Positions 17,650-26,980 of a stretch of 64,000 nt of DNA are shown one piece after another. The stretch lies in assembly GCA_021734025.1 (NCBI GenBank), contig JAIPJS010000001.1, positions 310,001 to 374,000 of the forward strand, written 5' to 3'. Below the pieces are notes generated by a model, which was not told the DNA's origin, ran no database searches, and saw only the letters and a program-made list of their open reading frames with translations. Both the position numbers and the translations under genes were made by a program. The stretch's first letter is position 1. Every line of letters begins with the position of its first letter. The DNA is from Candidatus Neomarinimicrobiota bacterium. Its GTDB lineage: Bacteria; Fidelibacterota; JAANXI01.

Positions 17650-18684
17650 ATGAAAGTTGGAATTCTGACCGGTGGCGGTGACTGTCCGGGATTAAATGCT
17701 GTTATTCGGGCCGCGACCAAGAAAATGATTAGTGAATACGGGTACGAAGTCCACGGCATTCGTGATGGATGGCGCGGATTAGTCGATGACGAAACATTTC
17801 CGTTAAATATCGCCGATGTCGAGGGAGTTCTGAAGCAGGGCGGCACCATGCTGAATACTTCCCGAACAAACCCGTTTAAAGACGAATCCCAACTCAAGAG
17901 TACGCTGGAAACGATTAAGAATAACAATTTTGACGCAGTTATGGCCATCGGCGGTGATGATACCCTTGGAGCCGCCACGCGACTGTATGAAGAACATGAT
18001 ATTCCTACCGTTGGTGTCCCGAAAACTATCGATAACGATCTGAACGGTACCGATTATACCTTCGGATTCGATACCGCTGTCAGCATCGCCACAGATGCCA
18101 TAGATCGGTGTCGCACGACAGCCGCCTCGCATCACCGAACTCTTGTCGTGGAAGTTATGGGACGTCACGCTGGATGGATTGCCCTGCACAGCGGCATTGC
18201 CAGTGGTGCAGATATCATTCTGCTGCCGGAATTCCCGTTCTCCATGAAAGATGTGAATGAGCGCTTGAGGAAGTCCACAGAGGCTGGTCAAAAGAACCAT
18301 ATCGTGGTCGTGGCCGAGGGCGCTACCATGGAAGACCAGGATGACTTTATCACCAAAGATCAATCCGTTGACGAATTCGGTCATGTAAAACTGGGCGGTA
18401 TTGCCGATCTACTCGCGGATCAAATTGAAAAGTCCGTTGGGCTGGAAACGCGGTCCGTAATCCTTGGCCATATTCAACGCGGGGGAACGCCGACTGCCAG
18501 GGATCGTGTCCTTTCAACCCGATTTGGGCTGAAGGCCGCAGATATGGTGGCCAACAAGAATTTCGGTCAGATGGCTGCGTTGCAGGGGGACAATATTGTC
18601 AACGTTCCCCTTACGGAAGCCACCGGCGAACTCAAAGTGGTTACGAAAGAATTATACGATTTAACTAAGTATTTAACAGTATAG
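17650..18684 (+). CDS. 6-phosphofructokinase with pyrophosphate-type active-site residues
   Basis: A 344-residue phosphofructokinase family A enzyme phosphorylating fructose 6-phosphate to the 1,6-bisphosphate. Phosphate loop GGGDCPGLN at residues 8-16, GGDD at 101-104, PKTIDND at 124-130, and the substrate region MGRHAGWIAL are all present. ATP enzymes have Gly at the second and third of these sites (GGDG, PGTIDND); here Asp104 and Lys125 match the pair that defines pyrophosphate-dependent enzymes. The start at 17650 has GGAGGAAGG immediately upstream; an ATG at 17638 would put that ribosome site inside the gene. It leads directly into pgk (15 bases) and tpiA. Confidence 0.9.
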   Translation: MKVGILTGGGDCPGLNAVIRAATKKMISEYGYEVHGIRDGWRGLVDDETFPLNIADVEGVLKQGGTMLNTSRTNPFKDESQLKSTLETIKNNNFDAVMAIGGDDTLGAATRLYEEHDIPTVGVPKTIDNDLNGTDYTFGFDTAVSIATDAIDRCRTTAASHHRTLVVEVMGRHAGWIALHSGIASGADIILLPEFPFSMKDVNERLRKSTEAGQKNHIVVVAEGATMEDQDDFITKDQSVDEFGHVKLGGIADLLADQIEKSVGLETRSVILGHIQRGGTPTARDRVLSTRFGLKAADMVANKNFGQMAALQGDNIVNVPLTEATGELKVVTKELYDLTKYLTV

Positions 18685-18699
18685 CCGAAAGTAAGGACA

Positions 18700-19893
18700 A
18701 TGACCTTTAAAACGGTAGACGATATCAATTTTGATGGTAAACGAGCACTCATTCGGGTTGACTTTAATGTTCCGCTGGACAAATCCGGGAAAATTACCGA
18801 TGATTACCGGATTCGTTCTGCTCTGCCCACAATAAAAAAAGTGGTCGATGATGGTGGGCTTGCGATCTTGATGTCGCATTTGGGGCGGCCTTCCGGGAAG
18901 GTTGATCCGGAGTTAAGTCTGGTGCCGGTATACAAACATCTTCAGGAAATCCTGGATTGTCCCGTAGAATTTGCGGATGACTGCGTTGGTACGATTGCTG
19001 AAAATTTTGCTAATAACCTGGAACCGGGTTCAGTCCTTCTGCTGGAAAACCTGCGATTCCATACCGAGGAAAAAGCAAACGATCCCGGATTTTCCAAGGA
19101 TCTGGCAAAGCTCGCTGATGTATACGTCAACGATGCCTTCGGTACAGCCCACCGGGCGCATGCCTCGACAGTTGGCGTGACGGAGTATTTTGACGAAAAG
19201 GTTGCCGGATATCTTATCCAAAAGGAAGTGGAATTTATGGTCGACGGGCTCGAAAATCCTGATTCCCCATATATTGCCATTATGGGCGGAGCCAAGATTT
19301 CCGGCAAAATTGACCTGATTGACAAGCTGCTTAACTCCGTGGATTCTCTCTTGGTTGGTGGTGGAATGGCATATACCTTTCTCAAGGCGAAGGGCATAGA
19401 AATCGGCGGTTCGCTGTTGGAAGAGGGCAAGCTCGATGTAGCCAAAGATGTCCTGGCCCGGGTGGAAAAAGAGAACCTTGATTTTCTGCTACCGTCGGAT
19501 TGTATAGCGGCTACGCATCCTGAAGAGGGAATTCCGACTTCGACGCTCGCTGTTGATCACATAGCAGAGCACGAAATGGGTTTGGACATCGGTCCGCAAA
19601 CCATTGAAACATTTACCGAAAAGATACTGAACGCAAAGACCATTCTCTGGAATGGGCCAATGGGTGTTTTCGAGGTCCCCGAATTTGTTGAGGGAACACA
19701 GGCGATAGCCGGAGCCCTTGCGGAAGCCACCGAAAAGGGAGCGACGACCATTATTGGTGGAGGTGACAGCGCATCGGCGATACGCCAGTTTAATTTGATG
19801 GACAAGGTATCACATGTCTCGACCGGTGGGGGGGCATCTTTGGAATTGCTCAGCGGAAACAAGCTCCCCGGAATTGAAGCATTGAAAAATTAA
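18700..19893 (+). CDS. pgk: Phosphoglycerate kinase
   Basis: A full-length 397-residue PGK, interconverting 1,3-bisphosphoglycerate plus ADP with 3-phosphoglycerate plus ATP. The N-terminal substrate motif RVDFNVPLD, the SHLGRP motif, the nucleotide-domain NGPMGVFE and the C-terminal GGGDSASA are all seen. It lies between phosphofructokinase and tpiA on the same strand with 15- and 28-base gaps, consistent with one glycolytic operon. Start ATG at 18700 has TAAGGA just upstream. Confidence 0.97.
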   Translation: MTFKTVDDINFDGKRALIRVDFNVPLDKSGKITDDYRIRSALPTIKKVVDDGGLAILMSHLGRPSGKVDPELSLVPVYKHLQEILDCPVEFADDCVGTIAENFANNLEPGSVLLLENLRFHTEEKANDPGFSKDLAKLADVYVNDAFGTAHRAHASTVGVTEYFDEKVAGYLIQKEVEFMVDGLENPDSPYIAIMGGAKISGKIDLIDKLLNSVDSLLVGGGMAYTFLKAKGIEIGGSLLEEGKLDVAKDVLARVEKENLDFLLPSDCIAATHPEEGIPTSTLAVDHIAEHEMGLDIGPQTIETFTEKILNAKTILWNGPMGVFEVPEFVEGTQAIAGALAEATEKGATTIIGGGDSASAIRQFNLMDKVSHVSTGGGASLELLSGNKLPGIEALKN

Positions 19894-19921
19894 CTGAAAC
19901 TACTGAAGGTAAGGATTGAGG

Positions 19922-20692
19922 ATGCAACGGAACAAAGTTATAGCCGGAAATTGGAAGATGCATAAAACGGTGCCGGAATCTGTAGAGTTCGTCAACAATT
20001 TAAAGAACAAGTTATTGGACGACAGTCCGGTTGATGTTATATTATGTGCTCCGTTTGTTTCGCTATTTCAAATGAATGAGACGCGAGCCGGATCAAATAT
20101 CGGCCTTGGGGCCGAGAATATGTACTGGGAGGAATCCGGAGCCTATACCGGGGAAATTTCCCCGGAGATGCTTGTTTCGACCGGATGTGATTACGTGATT
20201 CTCGGTCACTCTGAGCGCCGGCAGATTTTTAGTGAAACGAACGAGACCGTCGGGAAAAAAGTGCGGGCGGCGTTGAAGCATGATCTCAAGCCGATCGTCT
20301 GTATCGGGGAAACACTGGAAGAGCGCGAAGCGAATCGGGTGGAAGAAGTTTTGGATCAACAGCTCTCGGGAGCGATAGAGAATTTGACTGGGCAAAATCA
20401 GATTGATGAAATCATTCTGGCGTATGAGCCGGTGTGGGCCATCGGGACTGGTGTTAATGCTACTCCGGACCAGGCTGTGGAAGCCCATCAATTTATCCGG
20501 GGATGGCTGGATAGCAACATCCAGGATGGCGCCGGACAACAGATGACGATCCTTTACGGTGGGAGCATGAAACCGGCAAACGCGCAATCGCTGCTGGAAA
20601 ACTCCGATATCGACGGTGGATTGATCGGTGGAGCAAGCCTGGATGTCGAAAAATTCTCGGAATTAGTTTCAATAGCAACAGATCTCAGCTAG
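19922..20692 (+). CDS. tpiA: Triosephosphate isomerase
   Basis: A 256-residue TIM-barrel enzyme interconverting dihydroxyacetone phosphate and glyceraldehyde 3-phosphate. Active-site Lys12 in GNWKMHKT, His in ILGHSERR and Glu in YEPVWAIGTG are all present, as is the phosphate loop GGSMKPAN. The ATG at 19922 has AAGGA six bases upstream; a TTG at 19916 is less likely. It is the third glycolytic gene in the row and is followed ten bases later by secG. Confidence 0.97.
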   Translation: MQRNKVIAGNWKMHKTVPESVEFVNNLKNKLLDDSPVDVILCAPFVSLFQMNETRAGSNIGLGAENMYWEESGAYTGEISPEMLVSTGCDYVILGHSERRQIFSETNETVGKKVRAALKHDLKPIVCIGETLEEREANRVEEVLDQQLSGAIENLTGQNQIDEIILAYEPVWAIGTGVNATPDQAVEAHQFIRGWLDSNIQDGAGQQMTILYGGSMKPANAQSLLENSDIDGGLIGGASLDVEKFSELVSIATDLS

Positions 20693-20702
20693 GAGGTATT
20701 TT

Positions 20703-21122
20703 TTGTACACCTTTTTAATAATTGTACACGTCTTTGTAGCCCTACTGTTGATTGTAGTTATCCTGATGCAATCCAGTAAGGGCGGTGGCCTTGCCGGCGC
20801 CTTTGGCGGCGGTGGTGGCGGTGGCGGACAGCAAGCGCTGTTCGGTGGTCGCGGTGCGGCCAGTTTTCTACAAAAGGTGACTGTTGGTCTCGCCGTTATT
20901 TTTATGTTATTGGCACTCGTCATTAATTTAATCGGTGATGATACCACGACGCAACAGAGCGTGGTACAGCAGGCAGCACAGCAGCAGGAATTAAGTCCGG
21001 GAACGTCGTTGCCAAAACCTTCCGGCACTGAAGGACAGCAGGGGCTTGCTCCCATGGAAACTCCCGGGAGTCAGGGTACACCAGTCCCGCAACAGACGCC
21101 CGGTAATGAAGGTTCTGAGTAG
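20703..21122 (+). CDS. secG: Protein translocase subunit SecG
   Basis: SecG is the small non-essential subunit of the SecYEG channel in the inner membrane. The 139 residues hold two transmembrane helices (about 2-20 and 55-77) around a glycine-rich loop with QSSKGGGLAGAFGG, the family signature. The C-terminal 55 residues are Gln/Pro/Gly-rich and probably disordered, as often seen. A TTG start with AGGAGG six bases upstream is well supported. tpiA-secG-tRNA-Leu is a common bacterial gene order. Confidence 0.93.
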   Translation: MYTFLIIVHVFVALLLIVVILMQSSKGGGLAGAFGGGGGGGGQQALFGGRGAASFLQKVTVGLAVIFMLLALVINLIGDDTTTQQSVVQQAAQQQELSPGTSLPKPSGTEGQQGLAPMETPGSQGTPVPQQTPGNEGSE

Positions 21123-21135
21123 CAACCGGGTAAGA

Positions 21136-21219
21136 GCCGAAGTGGTGGAACTGGCAGACACGCTGTCTTGAGGGGGCAGTACCCTAACGGGTGTGCGGGT
21201 TCGAATCCCGCCTTCGGCA
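21136..21219 (+). tRNA. tRNA-Leu (anticodon GAG)
   Basis: An 84-nt class II tRNA: acceptor GCCGAAG/CTTCGGC, anticodon stem CTGTC/GGCAG around loop TTGAGGG, a long variable arm (TACCC/GGGTG) and T arm GCGGG/CCCGC. Anticodon GAG reads CTC and CTT leucine codons. It lies 13 bases after secG and may be part of the same transcript. Confidence 0.95.
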
Positions 21220-21341
21220 CTGGACAATGATGGCACCATTTCCGTTGTGATAGACGGACAATCCTATTTTAATCAGCAGCAGTTATTTTTCTAGCAGCGC
21301 TTGGAAATATGGTGTATTGACTCAACCAAGGAGGTAGATGC

Positions 21342-22712
21342 ATGAACAGGCTAGTAAAACGATATATAATTCAACCGGTTGTTCTGGTGGTGCTACTTGC
21401 ACTCTGCGCAACGACGGGCTTTGCGCAGGAAGAGTCCACTCAGGTGCCGCCTGAGTTAATGAACCAGTCGGTTCAATCACTAATGGAAGAAGGGAACCGG
21501 CTTTTCAACGAAGGCGAGTACAGAGAAGCCAGACCATATTATCTTGCTGTAGTAAAGAAAGATAGTACCCAGGCTGGTGCGTATTCCCGCCTGAGTGATG
21601 TGGAATACAACCTCTTTGATCTTACACAGGCTCAAAAATACTTGCGCCAGGCCATTGAAGTTGAACCGGCAAACGAAGATTACAGGGTAAGGTTCAAAAG
21701 TCTCTCTGAATTAGTCCAGACGTTCCAGGATGGTGTCGAGGCGCTCCGGTCTCAAAATCATGAGGAAGCACTGAATAAATTTGACGAAGTGCTCAAGGCA
21801 TTTCCGAACTTTGCTCCGGCCTTCTACCACAAAGGATTGGTTTACAGGGCACAGGACAAAACTGACCAATCGATCGAAAATTTTAAAAAGGCCATAGACG
21901 CCGACCCCAACAACGAAAAATACGGTCAGGCGATGGAGAATCTGGCAAAAACGAATTTCCAGGAAGGGGTTGACGCCTATCGGCGCGGAAACCTTACCGG
22001 GGCAACAGACGGGTTTGAAACCGCATTGCAGATCGATCCGGACTTCAGGCAGGCGCAGTATATGCTCGGTATAATTGCCCGGCGGCGTGGAAATGTACAG
22101 GAAGCCATAGACCGGTATCAGGCAGCGATCGAAATCGACAGCAGCTATGCACAAGCTTGGTTTGCTTTAGGGATTGCTTATAAGAGTACTGCCAGGGATC
22201 AACAAGCGCTCAATGCCTTCACCAAGGCCGGAGAAATTAACGCGAATTATGACAAGGCCTTTGTGGAAAAGGGGTTAATGCTACTAAAGATGGAACGGTT
22301 TGAGGAAGCTGAGGAGTCACTGACTAAGGCGACCCAGGTGAATCCCCAAAATCCGAATGCCTATGAAGGCCTTGGCCTGGTTTACATGAAAATGGGCAAA
22401 TATCAGCAGGCTATTGAAAGGTTTTCAACAGCCCTCGCTTTCGATCAGAGCAACCACAACATTCATTACAGGATGGCGGATGCTTATCACGAATTAGGCG
22501 AATATCAAAACCAAAAGGAATCTGCACGGAAAGCCCTGGACATTAAACCCAACTATGCACCGGCATTGGTTACCCTCGGGGATGCCGAATGTCATCTTGG
22601 TAATGTTGATGCCGCCATTACGGCATGGGAAAAGGCACAATCCAACCCCCAGTGGCGGCCCGTAGCGGAACATAAGATTGAAGTTATCGAGAAGGCCGGC
22701 GAATGTGAATAA
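21342..22712 (+). CDS. Exported tetratricopeptide-repeat protein
   Basis: A 456-residue protein made of a signal peptide (about 1-29, ending TGFAQ) and about ten TPR units from residue 45 onward (for example LFNEGEYREARPYY, AYEGLGLVYMKMGKYQQAIE). TPR arrays act as docking scaffolds, here on the periplasmic side; the partner cannot be predicted. A strong AAGGAGGTAG precedes the ATG, and a terminator follows 28 bases after the stop, so it is probably a single-gene unit. Confidence 0.9.
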   Translation: MNRLVKRYIIQPVVLVVLLALCATTGFAQEESTQVPPELMNQSVQSLMEEGNRLFNEGEYREARPYYLAVVKKDSTQAGAYSRLSDVEYNLFDLTQAQKYLRQAIEVEPANEDYRVRFKSLSELVQTFQDGVEALRSQNHEEALNKFDEVLKAFPNFAPAFYHKGLVYRAQDKTDQSIENFKKAIDADPNNEKYGQAMENLAKTNFQEGVDAYRRGNLTGATDGFETALQIDPDFRQAQYMLGIIARRRGNVQEAIDRYQAAIEIDSSYAQAWFALGIAYKSTARDQQALNAFTKAGEINANYDKAFVEKGLMLLKMERFEEAEESLTKATQVNPQNPNAYEGLGLVYMKMGKYQQAIERFSTALAFDQSNHNIHYRMADAYHELGEYQNQKESARKALDIKPNYAPALVTLGDAECHLGNVDAAITAWEKAQSNPQWRPVAEHKIEVIEKAGECE

Positions 22713-22740
22713 CATCCGGTAAGAGTGAGTAATTATCTAG

Positions 22741-22769
22741 AAAAGGGCAGGTGATTCCTGCCCTTTTCT
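22741..22769 (+). terminator. Rho-independent terminator after the TPR gene
   Basis: Stem AAAAGGGCAGG pairs with CCTGCCCTTTT around a TGATT loop (22741-22767). The 3' arm ends in a T run. Confidence 0.9.
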
Positions 22770-22930
22770 ATTTATGGGAGAACCGGGTCATGCTCCAATT
22801 CTCGCGGGAAAAACAAGTTGCATAGATTTCGGGTATCGTCTAATTTTTTAATCGATGTAAGGGATTAATGGTGCAAAAAATAAGCAGGGTATGTTACTCC
22901 GTGCTAACAATGAGATTTGAGTAATTATCA

Positions 22931-23296
22931 GTGAATGTAGGTATCGATATTGTCGAAACTCAACGGATACAATACCTCATAGACACGTATTCCACCCGTT
23001 TTTTAAATAAAGTTTTTACTGAAGCTGAACAAAAATATTGTGAGAATACGGGAAGCCCATACGCCAGTTACGCCGGACGATTCGCCGCTAAAGAGGCCAT
23101 CCGGAAAGCCCTGCAGCCAATGACGACCCTGAATTATCTCCCTTTTCTGGAAATGGAAATCCTCCCGGGCGAAAATGGGGTCCCGGTTTCTACAATCACT
23201 CGTTCGGGCATTAATCAAAAATTAAAGAACATTTCTCTTTCAATTTCTCACGAGAAAAATCACGCAGTGGCATGTGCTCTTGCGGAGGAGAAATAA
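22931..23296 (+). CDS. acpS: Holo-[acyl-carrier-protein] synthase
   Basis: A 121-residue AcpS, which transfers 4'-phosphopantetheine from CoA to acyl carrier protein. The N-terminal GIDIVETQRI motif contains the Mg-binding Asp6, and RFAAKEAIRKAL holds the second Mg ligand Glu. The C-terminus has the usual SISHEKNHAVA. GTG is the start. The next gene begins four bases after the stop; acpS followed by nnr is a widely conserved pair. Confidence 0.95.
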   Translation: MNVGIDIVETQRIQYLIDTYSTRFLNKVFTEAEQKYCENTGSPYASYAGRFAAKEAIRKALQPMTTLNYLPFLEMEILPGENGVPVSTITRSGINQKLKNISLSISHEKNHAVACALAEEK

Positions 23297-23300
23297 CACC

Positions 23301-24872
23301 ATGAAATATGCACTGACCAGAGAAGGCTCCAGGGCAGCGGACAACTTTACAATTAACGAGCTTGGACTGCCGGGAATGGTTCTGATGGAAAGCGCCGGCC
23401 GAGCTGTCGTTGATATTGCGCTGGATATTCTGGATGACCGCGGAGGATTTACCGCCTATATCCTCGCCGGAAAAGGGAATAACGGAGGCGATGGGTTTGT
23501 CGTTGCCCGGTATCTCCTGGAGGCCGGCGTCGAAACAGTCACATTCCATACGGCGGCAGAACAGGAATACTCCGGGGATGCCCTAACCAATTTTCGGATA
23601 CTGAAGCAGAGCACTAATAATCTTTACCATATCGAAAGTGTTGCAGCTCTGAATGAGTACACCGAAGACCTGTTCGCAGCCGATGTACTTATCGACGGGC
23701 TGCTCGGAACCGGAATAACCGGAGCGCCCCGGGAACCGTATAACTACTTTATCGAATGGTTAAATTCCTATAATGCACCGACGGTCAGTATTGATATTCC
23801 ATCCGGTATCGATGCCAATACGGGACAGATGCCAGGGACAGCAGTCTCGGCGGTCGCGACGGTCACTATGGGCTTTTTAAAAGCCGGTTTACTTTTTTCT
23901 CCGGGACGCGATATCGCCGGGGAAGTACACGTTGCCGATATTGGCATTCCGGAAAGTGCACTGGATCAGGTAGGTAATATTTACCATCTGCCTGAGGCTG
24001 ATGATATCTACTACCGATTACCGGTTCATGCGTCCGATACCTATAAGCATCGCGTGGGAAAGTTTTTTTCACTCTGTGGCGCCAGGGGATTTACCGGTGC
24101 AGCAGCCCTGGTGAATCGCGCGGCGTTGGTTTCAGGGGCGGGACTACTGTTTGCCGGTGTACCGGAGAGTCTGAACAATATCCTGGAAACGAAGATGACC
24201 GAGGTAATTACAGTACCACTGCCTGAAACATCCCTGGGAACCTTTTCTGCAAAGGGAATGGAGCAGATAAAGGAAAATCTGGATTGGAGCGATGTCCTTG
24301 CAATCGGTTCGGGGATCACCGGAAATGAAGATACCATGGAAATGGTGTCCCGTGTGTTAAGTAACTACCGGAAAACGGCCGTAGTCGATGCTGACGCCGC
24401 GACCTATTTCTCCGGGGAAACCCTGCCGCAATTAAAGGATTCTCCGGCTGACCTTATTTTAACACCGCATTGGGGAGAATTCGCCAGAATAACCGGTTAT
24501 TCCAAAGAAGCCATCACGGAAGACCGGTTGCAGATTGCTCAGGATTTTGCCAGGGATTACGAGGTTACCCTCGTACTGAAGGGCGCACCGACTATCCTCG
24601 CCAGCAACAACGGGACGCTTTTTATTAATACGACAGGCAACGCAGGGATGGCGACAGCCGGTACCGGGGACGTGCTCACCGGGATGATTGCGGGATTTGC
24701 CGCCCAGGGATTACCGGCAGTCGATGCCGCACTGGTGGGAATGTACCTGCACGGTCTTGCGGGAGATCTCGCCGCAGAAAACCTGACCCGGTATAGCGTC
24801 ACCGCCGGCGCGTTGATCGACTACTTGCCAGAAGCGCTGACCCATGTCGGTGAGTTTTATGACCATATCTAA
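23301..24872 (+). CDS. nnr: Bifunctional NAD(P)H-hydrate epimerase/dehydratase
   Basis: A 523-residue fusion that repairs damaged NADH and NADPH: the N-terminal YjeF_N half epimerises hydrated nucleotides, and the C-terminal ribokinase-like half dehydrates them with ADP. The N-half has AGKGNNGGDGFVVARYL, the C-half has NAGMATAGTGDVLTGMIAGF. The ATG at 23301 is preceded by GGAGGAG ten bases away and is a better start than an in-frame site within acpS. It overlaps the VanZ-like gene by 29 bases. Confidence 0.95.
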   Translation: MKYALTREGSRAADNFTINELGLPGMVLMESAGRAVVDIALDILDDRGGFTAYILAGKGNNGGDGFVVARYLLEAGVETVTFHTAAEQEYSGDALTNFRILKQSTNNLYHIESVAALNEYTEDLFAADVLIDGLLGTGITGAPREPYNYFIEWLNSYNAPTVSIDIPSGIDANTGQMPGTAVSAVATVTMGFLKAGLLFSPGRDIAGEVHVADIGIPESALDQVGNIYHLPEADDIYYRLPVHASDTYKHRVGKFFSLCGARGFTGAAALVNRAALVSGAGLLFAGVPESLNNILETKMTEVITVPLPETSLGTFSAKGMEQIKENLDWSDVLAIGSGITGNEDTMEMVSRVLSNYRKTAVVDADAATYFSGETLPQLKDSPADLILTPHWGEFARITGYSKEAITEDRLQIAQDFARDYEVTLVLKGAPTILASNNGTLFINTTGNAGMATAGTGDVLTGMIAGFAAQGLPAVDAALVGMYLHGLAGDLAAENLTRYSVTAGALIDYLPEALTHVGEFYDHI

Positions 24873-25263
24873 AAAGCTGCGATGGGGTGGTCTCCTCGGT
24901 TACATGTTGATTATTTTCGTGCTCTCTTCCATTCCGGGGAACACGTTGCAGGAGACGGGTTTCTTCCATCATGATAAATTATTGCATCTGATTGAATACG
25001 GTTTTCTCGGGAGCTTGAGTGCTTTATTGGTTCTGCATCCGGAGAAAATGGAGGCCGGTTCTGTGGTACGGATGGATTACGCCCTGGCGATCGGTATCGG
25101 CTGGACCTATGCGGTGTTTGATGAAATTCATCAATACTTTGTGCCTGGGCGAATGATGGAGATGAACGATTTCATCGCGGATGCCGTCGGGGTAGTGCTT
25201 GGAGTCGTTGCCTATCGGTGGGTTATGAAAAAAATCTTCGTTAAACAGGGTTCGACAGCATGA
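24844..25263 (+). CDS. VanZ-like family membrane protein
   Basis: A 139-residue membrane protein with about four helices and the VanZ pattern SSIPGN then HHDKLLHLIEYGFLG then DEIHQYFVPGRMMEMNDFIADAVG, in which the Asp, His and Glu residues are conserved. VanZ confers low-level teicoplanin resistance in enterococci, but most VanZ-like proteins have no known role. The start is inside the end of nnr (29-base overlap; ATG at 24859 would reduce this), and the stop overlaps recN by four bases, so the three are translationally linked. Confidence 0.88.
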   Translation: MSVSFMTISKKLRWGGLLGYMLIIFVLSSIPGNTLQETGFFHHDKLLHLIEYGFLGSLSALLVLHPEKMEAGSVVRMDYALAIGIGWTYAVFDEIHQYFVPGRMMEMNDFIADAVGVVLGVVAYRWVMKKIFVKQGSTA

Positions 25264-26969
25264 TAACCCGTCTAATTGTAGAAAACTTTGCCATTATCGA
25301 CCGGATTGAGGTCACCTTTCAGGAGGGCTTTAACGTTATTACTGGTGAGACTGGCGCCGGGAAGTCCATTGTCATTGAGGCGTTGGGGCTTGCCCTGGGG
25401 GAGCGCGGGAATACAGACATGATTCGGACCGGAACCAACCGAACTATTGTGGAATGTGAGGCCAGCGTATCCGACACCCAGCGGCCTCAAATCCAGAGTA
25501 TTCTGGAGGCAGAAGACATTCCCGGTGAATTTCCCCTGATAATGCGGCGTGAGCTCCGGAATAACGGTCGCTCCAGAGCGTTTATCAACGATACTCCGTG
25601 TACCGTCCAGGTGCTGAAGGGTGTCGGTGATCTGGTTGTGGACATGCATGGGCAGCATGAGCATCAGTCGTTACTGGATTCGGATGTCCATATCACCTTT
25701 TTGGATGAATATCTTAGCCAGCCGGATTTACTGGAGACCGTAAGAGAAAAATATCAGGGCTGGAACGAAGTGGAAGCCGAATTTAAGGCGTTGAAAAAAC
25801 GACAACGGGAACTTTCGGAAAAAGAGGATTTGTACAAGTTTCAGCTCAAAGAGATCAACTCCGTCAAGCCAAACCCTGGTGAAATGGACGAATTGGAGCA
25901 GGAACGAAAAATTCTCTCCAACAGCCAGCGTATTGCTGAATTGGTACAACAGCTCCAGCAAATGCTGTATGAGGGGGATTCCTCGGTTTACGATCAGCTG
26001 GTGATGGCGGAACACAATCTCCGGGAGCTGGCAAATATTGATGATTCGGTCTCCGAATATGCAGACGAATGCAATTCGGCAACGGTGACCGTCAAGGAGA
26101 TCGGAAATTATCTGAACCGCTATGGTAACGATATCGAAAACGAGCCTGGCCGGTTAAACCAAATAGAGGAGCGTATTGTGGCGCTCCGGAAGTTGATGAA
26201 AAAATACGGGCCCAGCCTGGAAGACGTACTGGCATACCGTGATAAAATTCAGTCACAACTGGATGACTTCGAAAGTTTCGATGCAGAGATAAAGCGACTC
26301 TCCCGCAAAAAAACCGAGTCGGCGAACCAACTGGCGGACGCCTGCGAATCCTTGCATAAAGCCAGAACCGATGCTGCAAATCAGATGGCGGATTCCATCG
26401 AAGAAATATTACACACATTGGGGATGGAAAACTCATCCTTCAGGGTGAATGTGGAATATCGGACGCTGGAAGAGGGGGATGTCCGGATTGATGAAACGCC
26501 GGTACAGGTGGACAAATCCGGCGCGGACGATATCGAGTTTTATGTGACAACCAATCCAGGCGAGGGGGAAAAACCACTCGCTCAAATCGCATCCGGCGGG
26601 GAAATTTCACGCACGATGTTGGCGATTAAGTCCGTCCTGGCAGGAAAAGATGGCATCAGTAGTGTCATCTTTGATGAAATCGATATCGGAATCTCCGGGA
26701 GGATTTCCAGAATTGTCGCCGAACAGCTCAGGTCGCTGGCGAAATACCACCAGGTACTGTGTATTACTCACCTGCCGCAGATTGCCAGTCTGGGCGATAC
26801 ACACTATGTGGTGAGAAAACAGGTGACAGGCGATCGAACCAGCACGGAGATCAGACCGCTTGAATACGAAGAACGGATTGAGGAAATCGCCTCATTAGTT
26901 GGCGGGACCTCAATTTCGGAGACAACGCTTCAGAACGCACGAGAATTATTACAACGAGCAAATGACTAG
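25260..26969 (+). CDS. recN: DNA repair protein RecN
   Basis: A 569-residue SMC-like ATPase of double-strand-break repair. Walker A GETGAGKSIVIEAL is near the N-terminus, coiled coils flank the centre, and the C-terminal head has ASGGEISRTMLAIK and Walker B VIFDEIDIGISGR. RecN holds DNA ends together for RecA-mediated repair. ATGA overlap with the VanZ-like gene; murA begins 11 bases after the stop. Confidence 0.96.
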   Translation: MITRLIVENFAIIDRIEVTFQEGFNVITGETGAGKSIVIEALGLALGERGNTDMIRTGTNRTIVECEASVSDTQRPQIQSILEAEDIPGEFPLIMRRELRNNGRSRAFINDTPCTVQVLKGVGDLVVDMHGQHEHQSLLDSDVHITFLDEYLSQPDLLETVREKYQGWNEVEAEFKALKKRQRELSEKEDLYKFQLKEINSVKPNPGEMDELEQERKILSNSQRIAELVQQLQQMLYEGDSSVYDQLVMAEHNLRELANIDDSVSEYADECNSATVTVKEIGNYLNRYGNDIENEPGRLNQIEERIVALRKLMKKYGPSLEDVLAYRDKIQSQLDDFESFDAEIKRLSRKKTESANQLADACESLHKARTDAANQMADSIEEILHTLGMENSSFRVNVEYRTLEEGDVRIDETPVQVDKSGADDIEFYVTTNPGEGEKPLAQIASGGEISRTMLAIKSVLAGKDGISSVIFDEIDIGISGRISRIVAEQLRSLAKYHQVLCITHLPQIASLGDTHYVVRKQVTGDRTSTEIRPLEYEERIEEIASLVGGTSISETTLQNARELLQRAND

Positions 26970-26980
26970 GGAGTAGAAGT

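Noticed and set aside
20669-21055. Pro/Ala-rich minus-strand frame over secG
   Set aside because: Low-complexity antisense of the glycine-rich SecG coding region.
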